From Brachionus koreanus (lineage: Eukaryota > Rotifera > Eurotatoria > Ploima > Brachionidae): a stretch of 23,347 bases of DNA. The stretch lies in NCBI GenBank assembly GCA_016987375.1, contig PJRA01000297.1, positions 348,598 to 371,944 of the forward strand. The letters are read 5' to 3'. Below are positions 1 through 10,000 of the stretch, piece after piece. The translations under genes were made by a program, and so were the position numbers. Numbering within the stretch: the stretch's first letter is position 1; every line of letters starts with the position of its first letter. The notes below the pieces were generated by a model. That model was not told where the DNA came from, searched no databases, and saw nothing but the letters and a program-made list of their open reading frames with translations.

Positions 1-165
1 TTTTTTAATTTTACTTAATTATTATTCATTTTTTTTTCTATGTGTTTTTTTGCGATATCGAAAAGTGTGCTGAATTTTTTTGTAATATATCTGGTATATA
101 TAATATTTATAATATTAACTGTTTAATAGAGAAAAATAAAATTTTTATTTCAAATACATAATTTT

Positions 166-275
166 TTACTTTTTTTCTAATTTCTGATATTTTTTGTTTG
201 AATCTTGGATGATTTGATTGATACGTCTTTTAGCCAAACTACGATCAAAGGTTGGATCTTTTCCTTTGACTACAT
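166..275 (-). CDS. possible terminal exon of an unrecognised gene
   Basis: On the minus strand an AG acceptor (276-277, preceded by a pyrimidine-poor T/A run) is followed by an open frame that starts in phase 1, reads about 35 residues and stops with TAA at 166-168. The residues are clearly non-random for such AT-rich DNA: a stretch reading KGKDPTFDRSLAKRRINQII followed by a Lys-rich tail. The frame is closed by a stop just upstream of the acceptor, as expected of a 3' terminal exon. I do not recognise a family. It could belong with the minus-strand open frame at 912-1079, but I could not chain the two through the intervening sequence, so a degraded gene or chance is possible. Confidence 0.3.
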
Positions 276-911
276 CTTTAAAAAAAACTTAGAATTAATG
301 AATCAAATTTAAAAAAAATTCTGAATGCAACGTTGATTTGATCGGAAAAATTATTCATTAGTTCGGTCATGGCACGACTGACGTTAATATTTATATTAAA
401 ATAAATGGCACCGCTGTTTATAGGACTTAGTGTGTGAATTACTTTATATGCATGTATGATTTTTTTAAATTTATAATAAAAAGAAAAAAAAACGGTAGGA
501 ACCGTTTATGCCTTGGCTTATAATAAAGCTACTTATGCCGATGCTTGTTCTGAAAATTTTGATTTTGTTTTATTTATGAAATCTTATTTGAAATTTTTTT
601 CTTGAGCCAACATTTACACTTTTGTTTGAAAGTTGACAAGACAATGAACTTTAGATGAGGGGACGCTTATTTGTCCCATTGAAGCGCATGGAATATGCTC
701 TTGTTGGTCTTTTTTTTGAATGACATAGCTTGTTAGACATTTATTGACCTTTTTTTTATCAAAAACATTCTTTCTTGTACCTGTTTCCTCTTTATCTTTT
801 AGTTTTGTCCAAATCAGAATCATCAAAACCACTACCATTTTTAAAAACTGACTAAAAGCCTACCTGACCGATCAGATTATTCACATCATTCTATTCATCA
901 TCTCAAGAATC
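276..911. other. interval between two minus-strand coding-like pieces
   Basis: AT-rich DNA with no convincing gene. The minus strand has an open stretch at 614-838 with mixed composition that may be another relic of the same unknown gene, but it lacks recognisable motifs and sits in a different frame from both neighbours. A 7-bp stem with a 4-nt loop occurs at 490-507 (AAACGGT/ACCGTTT). Confidence 0.3.
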
Positions 912-1079
912 TTAACACTCTCTAGCAATTTTTCGCATTTCATCTTCACTTTCATTTTGATCATCGATGTCATTATGGTTAGATGTTGAGTCAATAACAT
1001 TAAAATCCCCGAATTTTTTTTCAATTGTTTCTTGACAATTTGCTAAAGACTTATTAATAATACTTTCTTTATAGGTCAT
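912..1079 (-). CDS. possible first exon or small ORF, acidic protein start
   Basis: A 55-codon open frame starts with ATG at 1077-1079 and ends in TAA at 912-914. It begins MTYKESIINKSL and becomes strongly acidic toward the end, with a segment DIDDQNESEDEMRKIARE. Upstream on the same strand there is a CCAAT-like inverted box near 1140 and an A/T-rich leader. A possible but weak donor (GTTAAG) lies next to the stop. Downstream in the same orientation further coding-like fragments (a Ser/Asp-rich stretch near 840, and 614-838) appear in different frames with stops. This may be a multi-exon gene with the exon at 166-275, or a decaying one. No family recognised. Confidence 0.28.
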   Translation of the reverse strand: MTYKESIINKSLANCQETIEKKFGDFNVIDSTSNHNDIDDQNESEDEMRKIAREC

Positions 1080-1533
1080 AATTTATACAATTTATTTTTA
1101 ATATTTTTCATTCATTCACTTTCTTAGCTGCACAGCCCAATTAAAGTATTTAAGCTCAAGAACAACTTTTAACTATTCATTTTTTACCAAATTCTAATTT
1201 GCTTTATGAAGTCTATTTAAAAATAATAATTATTTTTTAGCCTAATGATTGTCGCGGGAACTGAAGGAAAAATCATTAAATATAAATCAAGGATTTTAAT
1301 TTATTTTTCTATTTTTTCAATCATTTATTTAGTTCATCAAAATTTCAATTCATTATTTAATAAAAATTTTTATTTTTTAAACTAGATACGATCAAAAAAT
1401 ATATAAATTGAATTTAAAAAAAAATTTAAAAGAAACTTGAATTTATTTTCGGTTTTTTTTGAAAATAAAATAATTATTAAATCCCTAAAAATGACAAACA
1501 ATATTTGAAAAAGTTAAAATTTTTACAAAAAAA
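1080..1533. other. AT-rich intergenic DNA, nothing identified
   Basis: Poly-A/T-rich sequence without ORFs or convincing RNA genes; the part next to 1080 would hold the promoter of the minus-strand open frame at 912-1079 if that is a real gene. Confidence 0.4.
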
Positions 1534-2117
1534 CTAATGTGAAGTTCTATAGAAATAAAACTTATTAAAAAAATTATATTTTATGAAAAGTAAAACACAT
1601 TTTAATTTAATAAAACATATTAAAACATAAATAAAACTTATATTCTTATTTTTTAGTAAGTGTTAGATGATTGATGAGACATTTTTCAAAACAAACAAAA
1701 TAAAAAATTGAGAAGCGTAAAACCTTTTCAAAGCTAAATAGATTTAATTTTATGATATTGAAACATATTTATCTTTAGAAAACAAAAACATAGGTTATTG
1801 GTAATGGATAATGGTCATGATAAATTCCAAATAAGATTTTATCGTAGAGAAACTAAAAGAAAAGGAGAAGAAAAAAATTTTCTCATTCATTTTTTTATTT
1901 AATTATACCATTTTTAATAAAATATTTAATTAGTAATCTTTAATACATCATTTCAAGTCTAAAAAGGAAAAATAAAACTTTTAAAAATTATTTTTAAATA
2001 AGCTTTATTTATGTTCTGATATGTTTTGTTGACCCAACTTATTATATTTTGATTTTCATAAAACATAATATCTTTTATATGTTTTATAATTTTTAGTTCT
2101 ATAGAACTCCACATTAG
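1534..2117. mobile_element. old inverted-repeat (MITE-like) element
   Basis: The segment at 1534-1641 and the reverse complement of 1998-2117 share an ordered series of words: a start CTAATGTG(A/G)AGTTCTATAGAA, then TTTTATGAAAA, then AAAACATAT, and an end AACATAAATAAA(A/G)CTTAT. The arms are about 108 and 120 bp, with several indels between them, so they look like long, diverged terminal inverted repeats around a roughly 360-bp AT-rich core. No transposase remains. The divergence says the insertion is old. The true ends and any target-site duplication are not clear from the sequence. Confidence 0.5.
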
Positions 2118-2400
2118 CTTTCAAAAAAGTGTACAAAGTTTATAAGCCTTTTATCAAGTTACTTGAAATTTTGAGTTTAATCAATCAAAAAAGTCCAGAA
2201 TAAGACCAGTTTTTTCAAAAAATTATTTTATATTTAAATACTTAATTGACAATATGAGTTTAATTTAAAAAATTAATATCCATAATTAAATGACCCACTT
2301 TGAGTTAAATTCTCGAACAACCTTTTAAAAAAAAAACATCAATATTTAATTTATTTGCTTTCAAATTTGAATTTTTTAAAGTAAGGAAAAAAGTTCTTTG
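2118..2400. other. AT-rich spacer
   Basis: No gene or RNA seen. It separates the old inverted-repeat element from the AAGTC-rich stretch. Confidence 0.3.
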
Positions 2401-2525
2401 AAAAAGTCATTTAAGTCGAGACTTGGAATTTTTAATTTTAAAAGTTATGACATGTTGGAAAAAATTTATAAAATACAAGTCACAACTTGCAGATAACTTG
2501 AAATGACTTGTTTCAAAGTCTTTAA
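2401..2525. repeat. AAGTC/ACTTG-rich degenerate repeat
   Basis: The words AAGTC, ACTTG, GACTTG and AAAGTC recur irregularly in both orientations over about 125 bp. The same vocabulary fills 20267-20515 in the DUF229 intron. It may be a degenerate satellite or the decayed end of a repeat family; no regular period is evident by eye. Confidence 0.35.
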
Positions 2526-2567
2526 AAATTTTTATTATGTAAGTATGTATCTTGGCAAAAACTTGAT

Positions 2568-2918
2568 TGACCGAATTTTTTGAGCTTTGCTTTGACCCCC
2601 GTCATAAGGGATTTCACAAAATTTAAGTCAAATTCCTTCAACTTTAATTTAATGCGGTTAATCAGCTGTTGCTCTGTTCAGGCTTGCCAACTTCCCTCGT
2701 ATACTTTTTCACTCAAACAACATTTTTTTCTTAGACCCGTTCTCTTTTTGTCCTTGATCGGATCTCCAATTTGAATATGGTTGATCATATTATATATAGT
2801 GCTTCGAGCGATTCCTTGCTTAGTAAAGTGCGCCACAATGTTGGATTTTGCCATTTGTGAAATCATATTTTTGACTGTTTTTTCGAAAAGCCTCTCGTTC
2901 AGACACAGAAAGTCCCAT
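2568..2918 (-). mobile_element. Tc1/mariner-like transposase relic, internally deleted
   Basis: Reading the minus strand from the ATG at 2916-2918 gives a start MGLSVSEREAF, then a frame change near 2880, then a helix-turn-helix-like stretch (NIVAHFTKQGIARSTIYNMI) followed by a Lys/Arg-rich GDPIKDKKRTG linker. This resembles the N-terminal DNA-binding region of Tc1/mariner-type transposases. After about 20 further residues there is an in-frame TGA (2678-2680). The same frame then continues with a segment QLINRIKLKLKEFDLNFV and then SLMTGVKAKL that looks like the C-terminal end of such transposases. The catalytic DDE/D core is missing, so this is a non-functional deletion derivative. I found no clear terminal inverted repeats. 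Confidence 0.6.
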
Positions 2919-2938
2919 TTTAAAAATTTTTTTTGCAA

Positions 2939-3388
2939 TATTATAGCTAATTTTTAGTAGTTTATAAATAAATATATATATGATCCAAAATAGTTGGCGT
3001 TTTATTTTCAAAAATATTTTTTTAGAAATTCTGAGCATCAGAAAAATAAACAAAAAAAAATTTTTATTTTGATGAGCAATATCTTTTAATTGAAAAATTA
3101 AATAAAAAACTAAATGTCTCAATTTATTAGTGCATATTAAATTTTGCACTACTAAATTTGTTACATATGAATTAAATTATTATTTTAAAATATTATTTTA
3201 AAGGAAAAAAAAAGCTCCATCATTAAAACTTTATTACAGCTTTTATTCAAAAGTGTGTTCATTTTATTTTTAAGTTAAATATAAAAAATAATTAGATTTA
3301 GTAAATTTTCACTCTGCCATCTTTTTGAATAAAAAAATAATTATTTCAAAAATCAGTTACTCTATGATAAAACTTTTTTATTGTCAAC
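2939..3388. other. AT-rich spacer upstream of the tRNA gene
   Basis: No supported gene. The open stretch on the minus strand here is poly-F/I/K low complexity apart from the transposase start it overlaps. The last 70 bases would contain any proximal sequence element of the Pol III promoter; no exact match to a known PSE could be confirmed by eye. Confidence 0.35.
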
Positions 3389-3396
3389 TATATAAA
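3389..3396 (+). promoter_or_regulatory. TATA box of the tRNA-Sec gene
   Basis: TATATAAA lies 24 to 31 bases before the first tRNA nucleotide. Animal tRNA-Sec genes are known to use an upstream TATA box near -30 plus a proximal sequence element, unlike ordinary tRNA genes, and this spacing fits that. In a 75% A+T background a TATA string can be chance, so the assignment rests on position. Confidence 0.6.
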
Positions 3397-3419
3397 GAGA
3401 AATCGTTTAGAATAAAAGT

Positions 3420-3506
3420 GCCCAGATGAACTTCGGTGGTCCGGTGTGCAGGCTTCAAACCTGTAGCTGTCTAACGACAGAGTGGTTCAATTCCACCTTC
3501 TGGGCG
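3420..3506 (+). tRNA. tRNA-Sec (selenocysteine), anticodon TCA
   Basis: This 87-nt gene makes the tRNA that is charged with serine, converted to selenocysteinyl-tRNA and used to read UGA in selenoprotein mRNAs. The acceptor strands GCCCAGA and TCTGGGC pair perfectly. The D arm is long with a 4-nt TGGT loop. A 6-bp anticodon stem frames a 7-nt loop with TCA at 3455-3457. A long variable arm pairs CTGTC with GACAG, and a short T stem GTGG/CCAC encloses TTCAATT. Length, the extended D and variable arms, and the anticodon and T-loop sequences all match animal tRNA-Sec closely. An internal B box (GGTTCAATTCC) is at 3484-3494. The discriminator base is G, and CCA happens to follow it in the genome (3507-3509). 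It lies 590 bp upstream of the KIAA0319-like start codon on the same strand; no functional link is implied. Confidence 0.96.
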
Positions 3507-3512
3507 CCATTA

Positions 3513-3517
3513 TTTTT
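3513..3517 (+). terminator. Pol III T5 terminator of tRNA-Sec
   Basis: TTTTT starts six bases past the discriminator base, the usual place and form of an RNA polymerase III stop. Confidence 0.75.
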
Positions 3518-4097
3518 AATCCTAAAGATTATCTTAAAAAGAATTTTCTAATTCATTTTTTTTATTTTTAATCGGAAACAAAAATGGTCCCTTGAATATT
3601 TTTTGCGGAAATAAAATGATTTATTTGAAAAGAAATTTCTAGAAAAAAAATTTTTTTTACAGCATTTAATTTTGTCTTTCTGACTAAACAAAAATTTTCA
3701 AAGATTTAGAGCTTAACTAACCTGTGGCCATTTAAACTCTCTGTTCTGTCTCATCAAATTTCTAGTGACACTCATATGCTTTTGTTATGAGACAAATATA
3801 ATTTGACACGACATAAAAAAACTAAGCTCTTGGGATCTTTAAATGGCTAAATTTTAAGCATTTGATCTTCAAGTTGATGAATCGAAAATAAATAAACATA
3901 AATTCTGCTGCAAATTCTATTCAATACATAATTTCAAATGCGTCCCGTTTAAATCTTGCCTCTCTCTCTTTCTCTTTCATCTCTCTTGCAATAATCTTTT
4001 TTCTATATATGCAAATTACAAATATAATTATAGATTCACTTCAGCATTTAGTTTTTTACTTTCATAAACCAAAATTCAATAAAAAAAAAAAAGAAAA
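3518..4097 (+). promoter_or_regulatory. intergenic region and promoter of the KIAA0319-like gene
   Basis: Between the tRNA and the next start codon there is no other gene. A CT-rich tract at about 3958-3986 is followed by a TATATA string at 4004-4009 and A/T-rich leader DNA ending in an A-run directly before the ATG. Farther up, the word CCATTTAAA at 3729-3737 recurs inverted at 3838-3846, with other weak inverted matches around it, possibly the remains of a small inverted-repeat element. The transcription start cannot be fixed from sequence alone. Confidence 0.35.
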
Positions 4098-7000
4098 ATG
4101 AAATTGATTTATGTTGTGTTTTTACTTATTCCTTTTATTAGAACCCAAGGTAAATTTTTTTGTCTAGCACCCATTTGCCAAAGAGTAAAACTTTTATTAA
4201 TAGAAATATGTGAACCGGGCTTAAAAGTTGATCAGTATCCCAAAAGCTTGATTAGCTCAAACACAAAAATTCTCTCTGGTATTAGAGCAACCAAAAATGC
4301 TTTGAACACGAGCTCGCTTGAGGAATGTGTAAAATCCTGTTGCCAGGATCCAGTTTGCAATTTTGCCTTCTTGCAAAATTCGGCTATTTGTTTTCTAGTA
4401 AGCTGCAATGGAGGAAAAAATTCATGCCAAATTGGAGTCAACCCTAAAAAGTCTTCCAGCGATCCGGTTGATTATTTGGTCTTTGTTAAACCGAATTTAA
4501 GTCAAGAAAATGGGTTAATTGAAAGCTTGATCAATCAAGAAAAAGAAGATTTGGAGTCTTATTTGTCAAATAGACAGAGTGAAGATGAATGTTCACCCGA
4601 AGTGAACTCATGTAACCAGTATGAAATATGCCGATTGGGCAATATGAATGTGTATGAGTGTGTTTGTCCAAATGAGTTTGGCTTTCATCGAATAGACGGA
4701 AAATGCCGCGAGTTTTTGCCGAATACCAAAGGCTGTGAGATGTACATTGATAGATGTCCCCAGAACGAAGAGTGCTTAATTAAAAATGGATATAGAAAGC
4801 AAGGTACTTGTCAATGTATGATTGGTTTTAGACGTAATTTGAAGACGCTGAGATGTGAACCAGAGTTGGAGACTGAAATGATTAAAAACAGGAGACGTCG
4901 ACCACCAGTTGAAGATGAGGACTCAGTAGAAAATGATGAAACATTTTGGGGAAGCATTTTGAAGCAGCTTGGACTAAGAAGCAAAAAATTGGATAAAATA
5001 GATTCAACTTTTACCAGCACTAAAGCTACCGATCCACCCAAGATTTTCACTAATAATCTAAAGGCTAATGCAGGACCAAATATTGATGTCTACTATCCTT
5101 CACGTTTGTGTATTCTAAACGGAAGCTTGACAAATTTTATGCAAGATAAGCAAATTACTAGATGGGAATGGGTTAAGGATTTGTCTAGTCCAGCTTTTGG
5201 TGTAAGTATACCGTTTTCTTTTTGAATTTAGAAAATTTTTCAATTTTTCTCACAACATACTTTATTTATCTAAGAAAATTAGTTTTTTTTTAAAGTTTTT
5301 ATTTTAATATTAAAATTTTTTTCAAGAATATTTTAAAAAAAAAAGACTTTTGTTTGTTTGTTTTTATCAATTAAATTAATCAGCATACAAATGAGATGAG
5401 AATAGTTTTTTACTAATTGAAAACTTCTTTTTAAAAATCTTATTCACTTAAATAATTGAAAAATGTTGTCTCTTTTTCTTATTTTTAAGAAAAAATTATT
5501 TTTGAAGATAATCTTAATTCACAAATGGATAATAATTATTATAGTAGCAAATTTAATTATTTTAGTAGCAATAAAAAAAAATTTTAAAAACTATAGCAAA
5601 AAATAACAAAAATATATCTTTCTAGTTGAATAAAAATTAATAAAGAATAAACAATCAGTTAAATTTATTTATTTAATTCTTTGAATCAGCTTTACGTGTA
5701 CGTCCTCTGTCTCTTTTTTTAATTAATTGAGTTGAGTTTACATTTACTGCTTGTAAAACTAACTAGTAATTCGATTCTGACTGAATTTTTTGAGTTTCAA
5801 GTCTAATCGGGATATCAGTTTGGTTTGATGAAGTTAGCATTGAAAAAAGTTCTTGAAAGATAGGATCCATTGAATTTATTTCGAGTGCTGGTAACTCTTT
5901 CTTTCTGAGACCTTTCGAAGCATTTTTTCAATACGTAAATCTTAAGTTGGAAATGATAAAATGATATTGCAACCGATACCAATTACATGTTAACAAACAA
6001 AATATTTCTTCCAACGCATACATGGACATTTATGGCAATGTGAAATCTTAGTACAAAAATTACAGTACAAAAAGAAAAAACTATATAATTATTTTTCTTG
6101 TTATGCAAAAATGGCCCTGTAAACAGTACAATGTTGTACAAGTGTGTACAAACGAATTCTAAATTTTGCAAATACTTTTTATTTCTCTGTAAAATGCACA
6201 TCATTAAAAAAACATTAGAAAAAAAATTTGCACTAAATTGCACAGTTTTTACAGAGCTTAGAATTCGTTTGTACACACTTGTACAACATTTTACTGTTTA
6301 CAGGGCCATTTTTGCATAACAAGAAAAATAATTATATAGTTTTTTCTTTTTGTACTGTAATTTTTGTACTAAGATTTCACATTGCCACATTTATTCATCT
6401 GTCAACAGAGTTTGTTTATTTTATTTATTTTATGAGAGTCATTCCATTTTAAAAACTCATCAAATGTATCTCAATTAATATCTGTCAAATTTTTCACAAA
6501 TATATTACAGCAAAAAAATAATTTATTACTAATATATTTAGATATATTTATAAAATACGAAGAATTTGCCAAGATGAGTATTTTTATCTTGTCTTGCTTT
6601 ATAAAATAAAAAAGTTTTGAAAATAAAGAACCATATAATCAAATCATTTTTTGAATTTTGATCATTTAAAAATACAATTTTTTAATAGACAGTTAGATTT
6701 ATGAATAGAAAATGATCCGTAAAAAAAATTTCTTTGAACTAAAAAACTGATCTTTTGATTAGGCGTTATAAGTATGTAGTTGGAATACTTTTTCATTTAT
6801 AATTTTTTTAAAATATTAAATAAGATTTTTTCTTTTTAAATTAAGCATCCCAATACATTCCACGAGTTAAATTTTGATGGTGATTAATATTTAATGTTAG
6901 ATGTAATTAAAATCTGTTTTACTATAAGAAAACAACTTTCCAAGTTGAGGGGAGAATTAGTTACTATTAATAAAATAAAATTAACTTCTTTTACAAATAA

Positions 7001-10000
7001 TAAAACTGCTAAAAAACAACCTGTTACATTCTATTTCATTTTTTAATATTTTTATATTTTTTTCCTTTTTTAAATTATATTTACTAAATTTTTTCTTATT
7101 TTATTTTATTCTGATTACAAATTTTTATTTATTTTTTAATCTGGAGAAGCATTAGCTTGGTAAGGAAAAAAAAAATTTTCAATTTTACAAAAAAAATACA
7201 AAAAAGCATTCTTGCTACTAAAAGAAATAAATTTGCTACTAGAGAAAATAGAAGCCATTCAAACTGTTTCATCAATAGGTTTAATAAGCTCGTTGTTTCA
7301 AATGAGTTTACTCTCAAAGGAAATATTAATTTATAAAATAATTATAAAAAACTCTTTGAATTTTTTATCAAAGTTTTATCATTTTTTTCCTTATACGCTC
7401 CTTGTGGAGCATAGAGTAATTACTTTTGATTTCCACTCAAGTCGGTTATTTGCCTTAGCTCTTAATTCATCCCATGTCATTCCCATTTAAAATTAAATTA
7501 TTTTTATTTTAATTTTTTATTAAAAGAACAAAAAGAAAATTAATTTTTGAATTTTTAAAAAAAAAGAGATTTTTGGGTACAAACGAAGCTCCAATTGTTG
7601 TATATGAAAATATGGTCGAGGGTGAGTACAAATTCGTGCTCAAAGTGTGGTCCAGTGAAGGTGAATTTAGTCAAGATTTTGTTCATGTTTTCGTACATGG
7701 ATCAACTGACGAGAACATACCAGCTAAATCTTCTAATTCGGCACTAATGAATCAAAACATGATCGAAATTGAGCTAGATATTGAGCCAAGTCTTCTATCT
7801 GAAAGCCTAAAAATTGAATTTTTGAACAAATTACAAAATTTTTTGCTCCAAAACAAGGAATTTGAGCTAAATGATCCAAAATTAGTTTTGATAAGCTCAC
7901 GTGTGTCATTTGTAAAACAAAAAAGTAGTGTGATCTTAGAACTTTTGGTTACTGATTTGGTAAACACAAGTGTACCAAGAGGAATTAGCGATGATTTGGT
8001 ATTGGGCGATAAAAATCGCTACATATGCCCAAGTGCTCCGATTGTGCTTCAATTGCGTAAAAAGCAGAAAAGTTTCAAAAACTTGTTAAATTCAATTCAA
8101 ACTATAATCGAACGTATTCAAACAAACGGAATTCACAATCAAACTTTGCTTGGCACAATTAAACAATTCGAATCAAAGAGAAACCAAGTGTTGGACTTTT
8201 TAAATGTCAAAATTTTAAGCATTAGACAAATGACTTGTTTTGATGACAGGCTTTTTGATCAAAATTTGAACAATACTTATTCTTGTTCAGGCCATGGAAC
8301 ATGTGATATGCATTCAAGAAAATGCATTTGTAATAAGTACTGGATGCCCAATTTTTCTAGATACTATTTTAACTATGAATCAGATTTAACAGATGGAAAT
8401 AATTGCGGTAAAAAAATTAAAATTAAATTAAATTTTTTATTTTAAATATTTTTTTTTTTTAGAATACAACATTCTATTGACTATTTTAGTTCTTATTTTA
8501 ATCGGATTGCTTGTCTATTTGACGCTCAAAGTTATATTTAAATACTTTTTTTATTACATTTGCTGTTGCTGTCTTTGCTGTCGCCGAATAAGAATAGATA
8601 AACAAAAGAGTAAGAGACTATTGGCAAATTCAAATCTTGACGAAAGCTATCTGAATGACAGCAATGATCTTGATGATTATGATAAAAACTATAAAAAGTA
8701 AATTTTCAAATTTTTATTTTAAAAAATGATTTAAATGTAAAAATAGTCATAAAAATAGAAATTCTTTCTTTAAAAAATTTGATTAACTTTAGTGATGAAA
8801 CGAGTTATAAAACTAAGTGATGTTTAAAAAAAAGCTAATAAAAACTGCTTAGTGTTCCAGAATAAAATTAAAATATTGAGTGAATAAAGAATTTTTTTAA
8901 ATGAGAATAATTTAAATGGCCTCATTCTATTACTGAAACGGACTTTTAATTATTTTGGACTCAATAATTAATTAATTATAGGATATATAATTACTAACCT
9001 TTTTACTAACATTTTTATAATCGCATGCGATTTGAAAAGAAGGTTTTAGTTTAATAGTCACTACAATTAAAAAATTTTTACAAAAAGTTTTAAAAATTTT
9101 CACTTATATCTATCAAATATATAGCTTTTCTTAATAATTTTATTTTAAATTTAGTATTATTATGATGTTGCTTTACCCACATGTTTTGACAATTAGTCAT
9201 CATTTTCAATGGTATTTTTTTTAAAGTGCTATTAGTTATTGAGCTAAAAAAAAATAAAATTTAAAATTTAAATAGCCTTTTTTTGCTTGGGTCAAACATT
9301 CATTCTGGTAAATGTTTGCTGGTTTAAATGATGTATAATCAAAATTTTGTTTTTGCAAATACCATATAAGTCTTGAAAGCCTTATAAATACTAAAGAATT
9401 ATTAGGTCTTTGAAGTGTAAATTGCAGTGTTTTTTGAAGAGACTAAATTCGAGTGATATAAGCGCTATATCAGCTAAAAAATTTTGCAGAATAAATTTTT
9501 GACCAAAACAAAAAAATTGATATTGTAAAATTCAAATACAAATGGAACAACAATTTTCCTTTTTTCGATAAATTGAAATTTACTAAATTAAAAAAAAATT
9601 TTAAAAAATACTGCAACAAAGTGAAACCTAGTTTTTTAAATCAAGAAAATTCTCACCAAAAGTTGGCTCGATTACGAGCTGGTGCAAAAAAAATCTATAA
9701 ACTCTTCACTTGTTATGTATTCATGCCAAAATACAGCTCCATCATCAGCTTTATTAAAATCTTCAAAAACTAGCATATTTGAGAAAATCTTAATCAACAC
9801 TCAATCAACAATTTGTTGACTTGTATTATTGATATCGAGTGTTTGCAAATCCGGTTCATTTCTATCTCGATACATTTCATTGAACAATGTGTCCAAAAGC
9901 GCTACTAGAAAATATTACTAGATGTAGAAACCTTATGCTCATTAACAACTAATTAAACTCTTCCCATTTATTGCATATCATTTAACCTTTTCTTTTTATT

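Larger units (their letters stand above)
5202..7566 (+). other. intron 2 of the KIAA0319-like gene (2,365 nt)
   Basis: Donor GTAAGT at 5202 follows a phase-0 GGT codon; acceptor AAAAAG ends at 7566, and the next exon reads RFLGTNEAPIVV in phase 0. The junction falls inside the PKD domain and restores it. I found no further PKD-coding exon within the intron on either frame of the plus strand. It contains an AT-hook coding relic, a MITE and a LINE 3'-end fragment, each listed separately. Confidence 0.75.

Noticed and set aside
2580..2774. Plus-strand 64-codon frame
   Set aside because: Opposite-strand shadow of the Tc1/mariner relic, whose minus-strand reading has recognisable helix-turn-helix character.
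4150..4167. An 18-nt GT...AG candidate intron at the signal peptide
   Set aside because: Too short to splice; the 54-nt alternative ending at 4203 matches the size of the neighbouring intron.
5983..6319. Overlapping open frames on both strands in intron 2
   Set aside because: They lie in and around the inverted arms of the MITE; the plus and minus readings mirror each other and have no protein-like signature.
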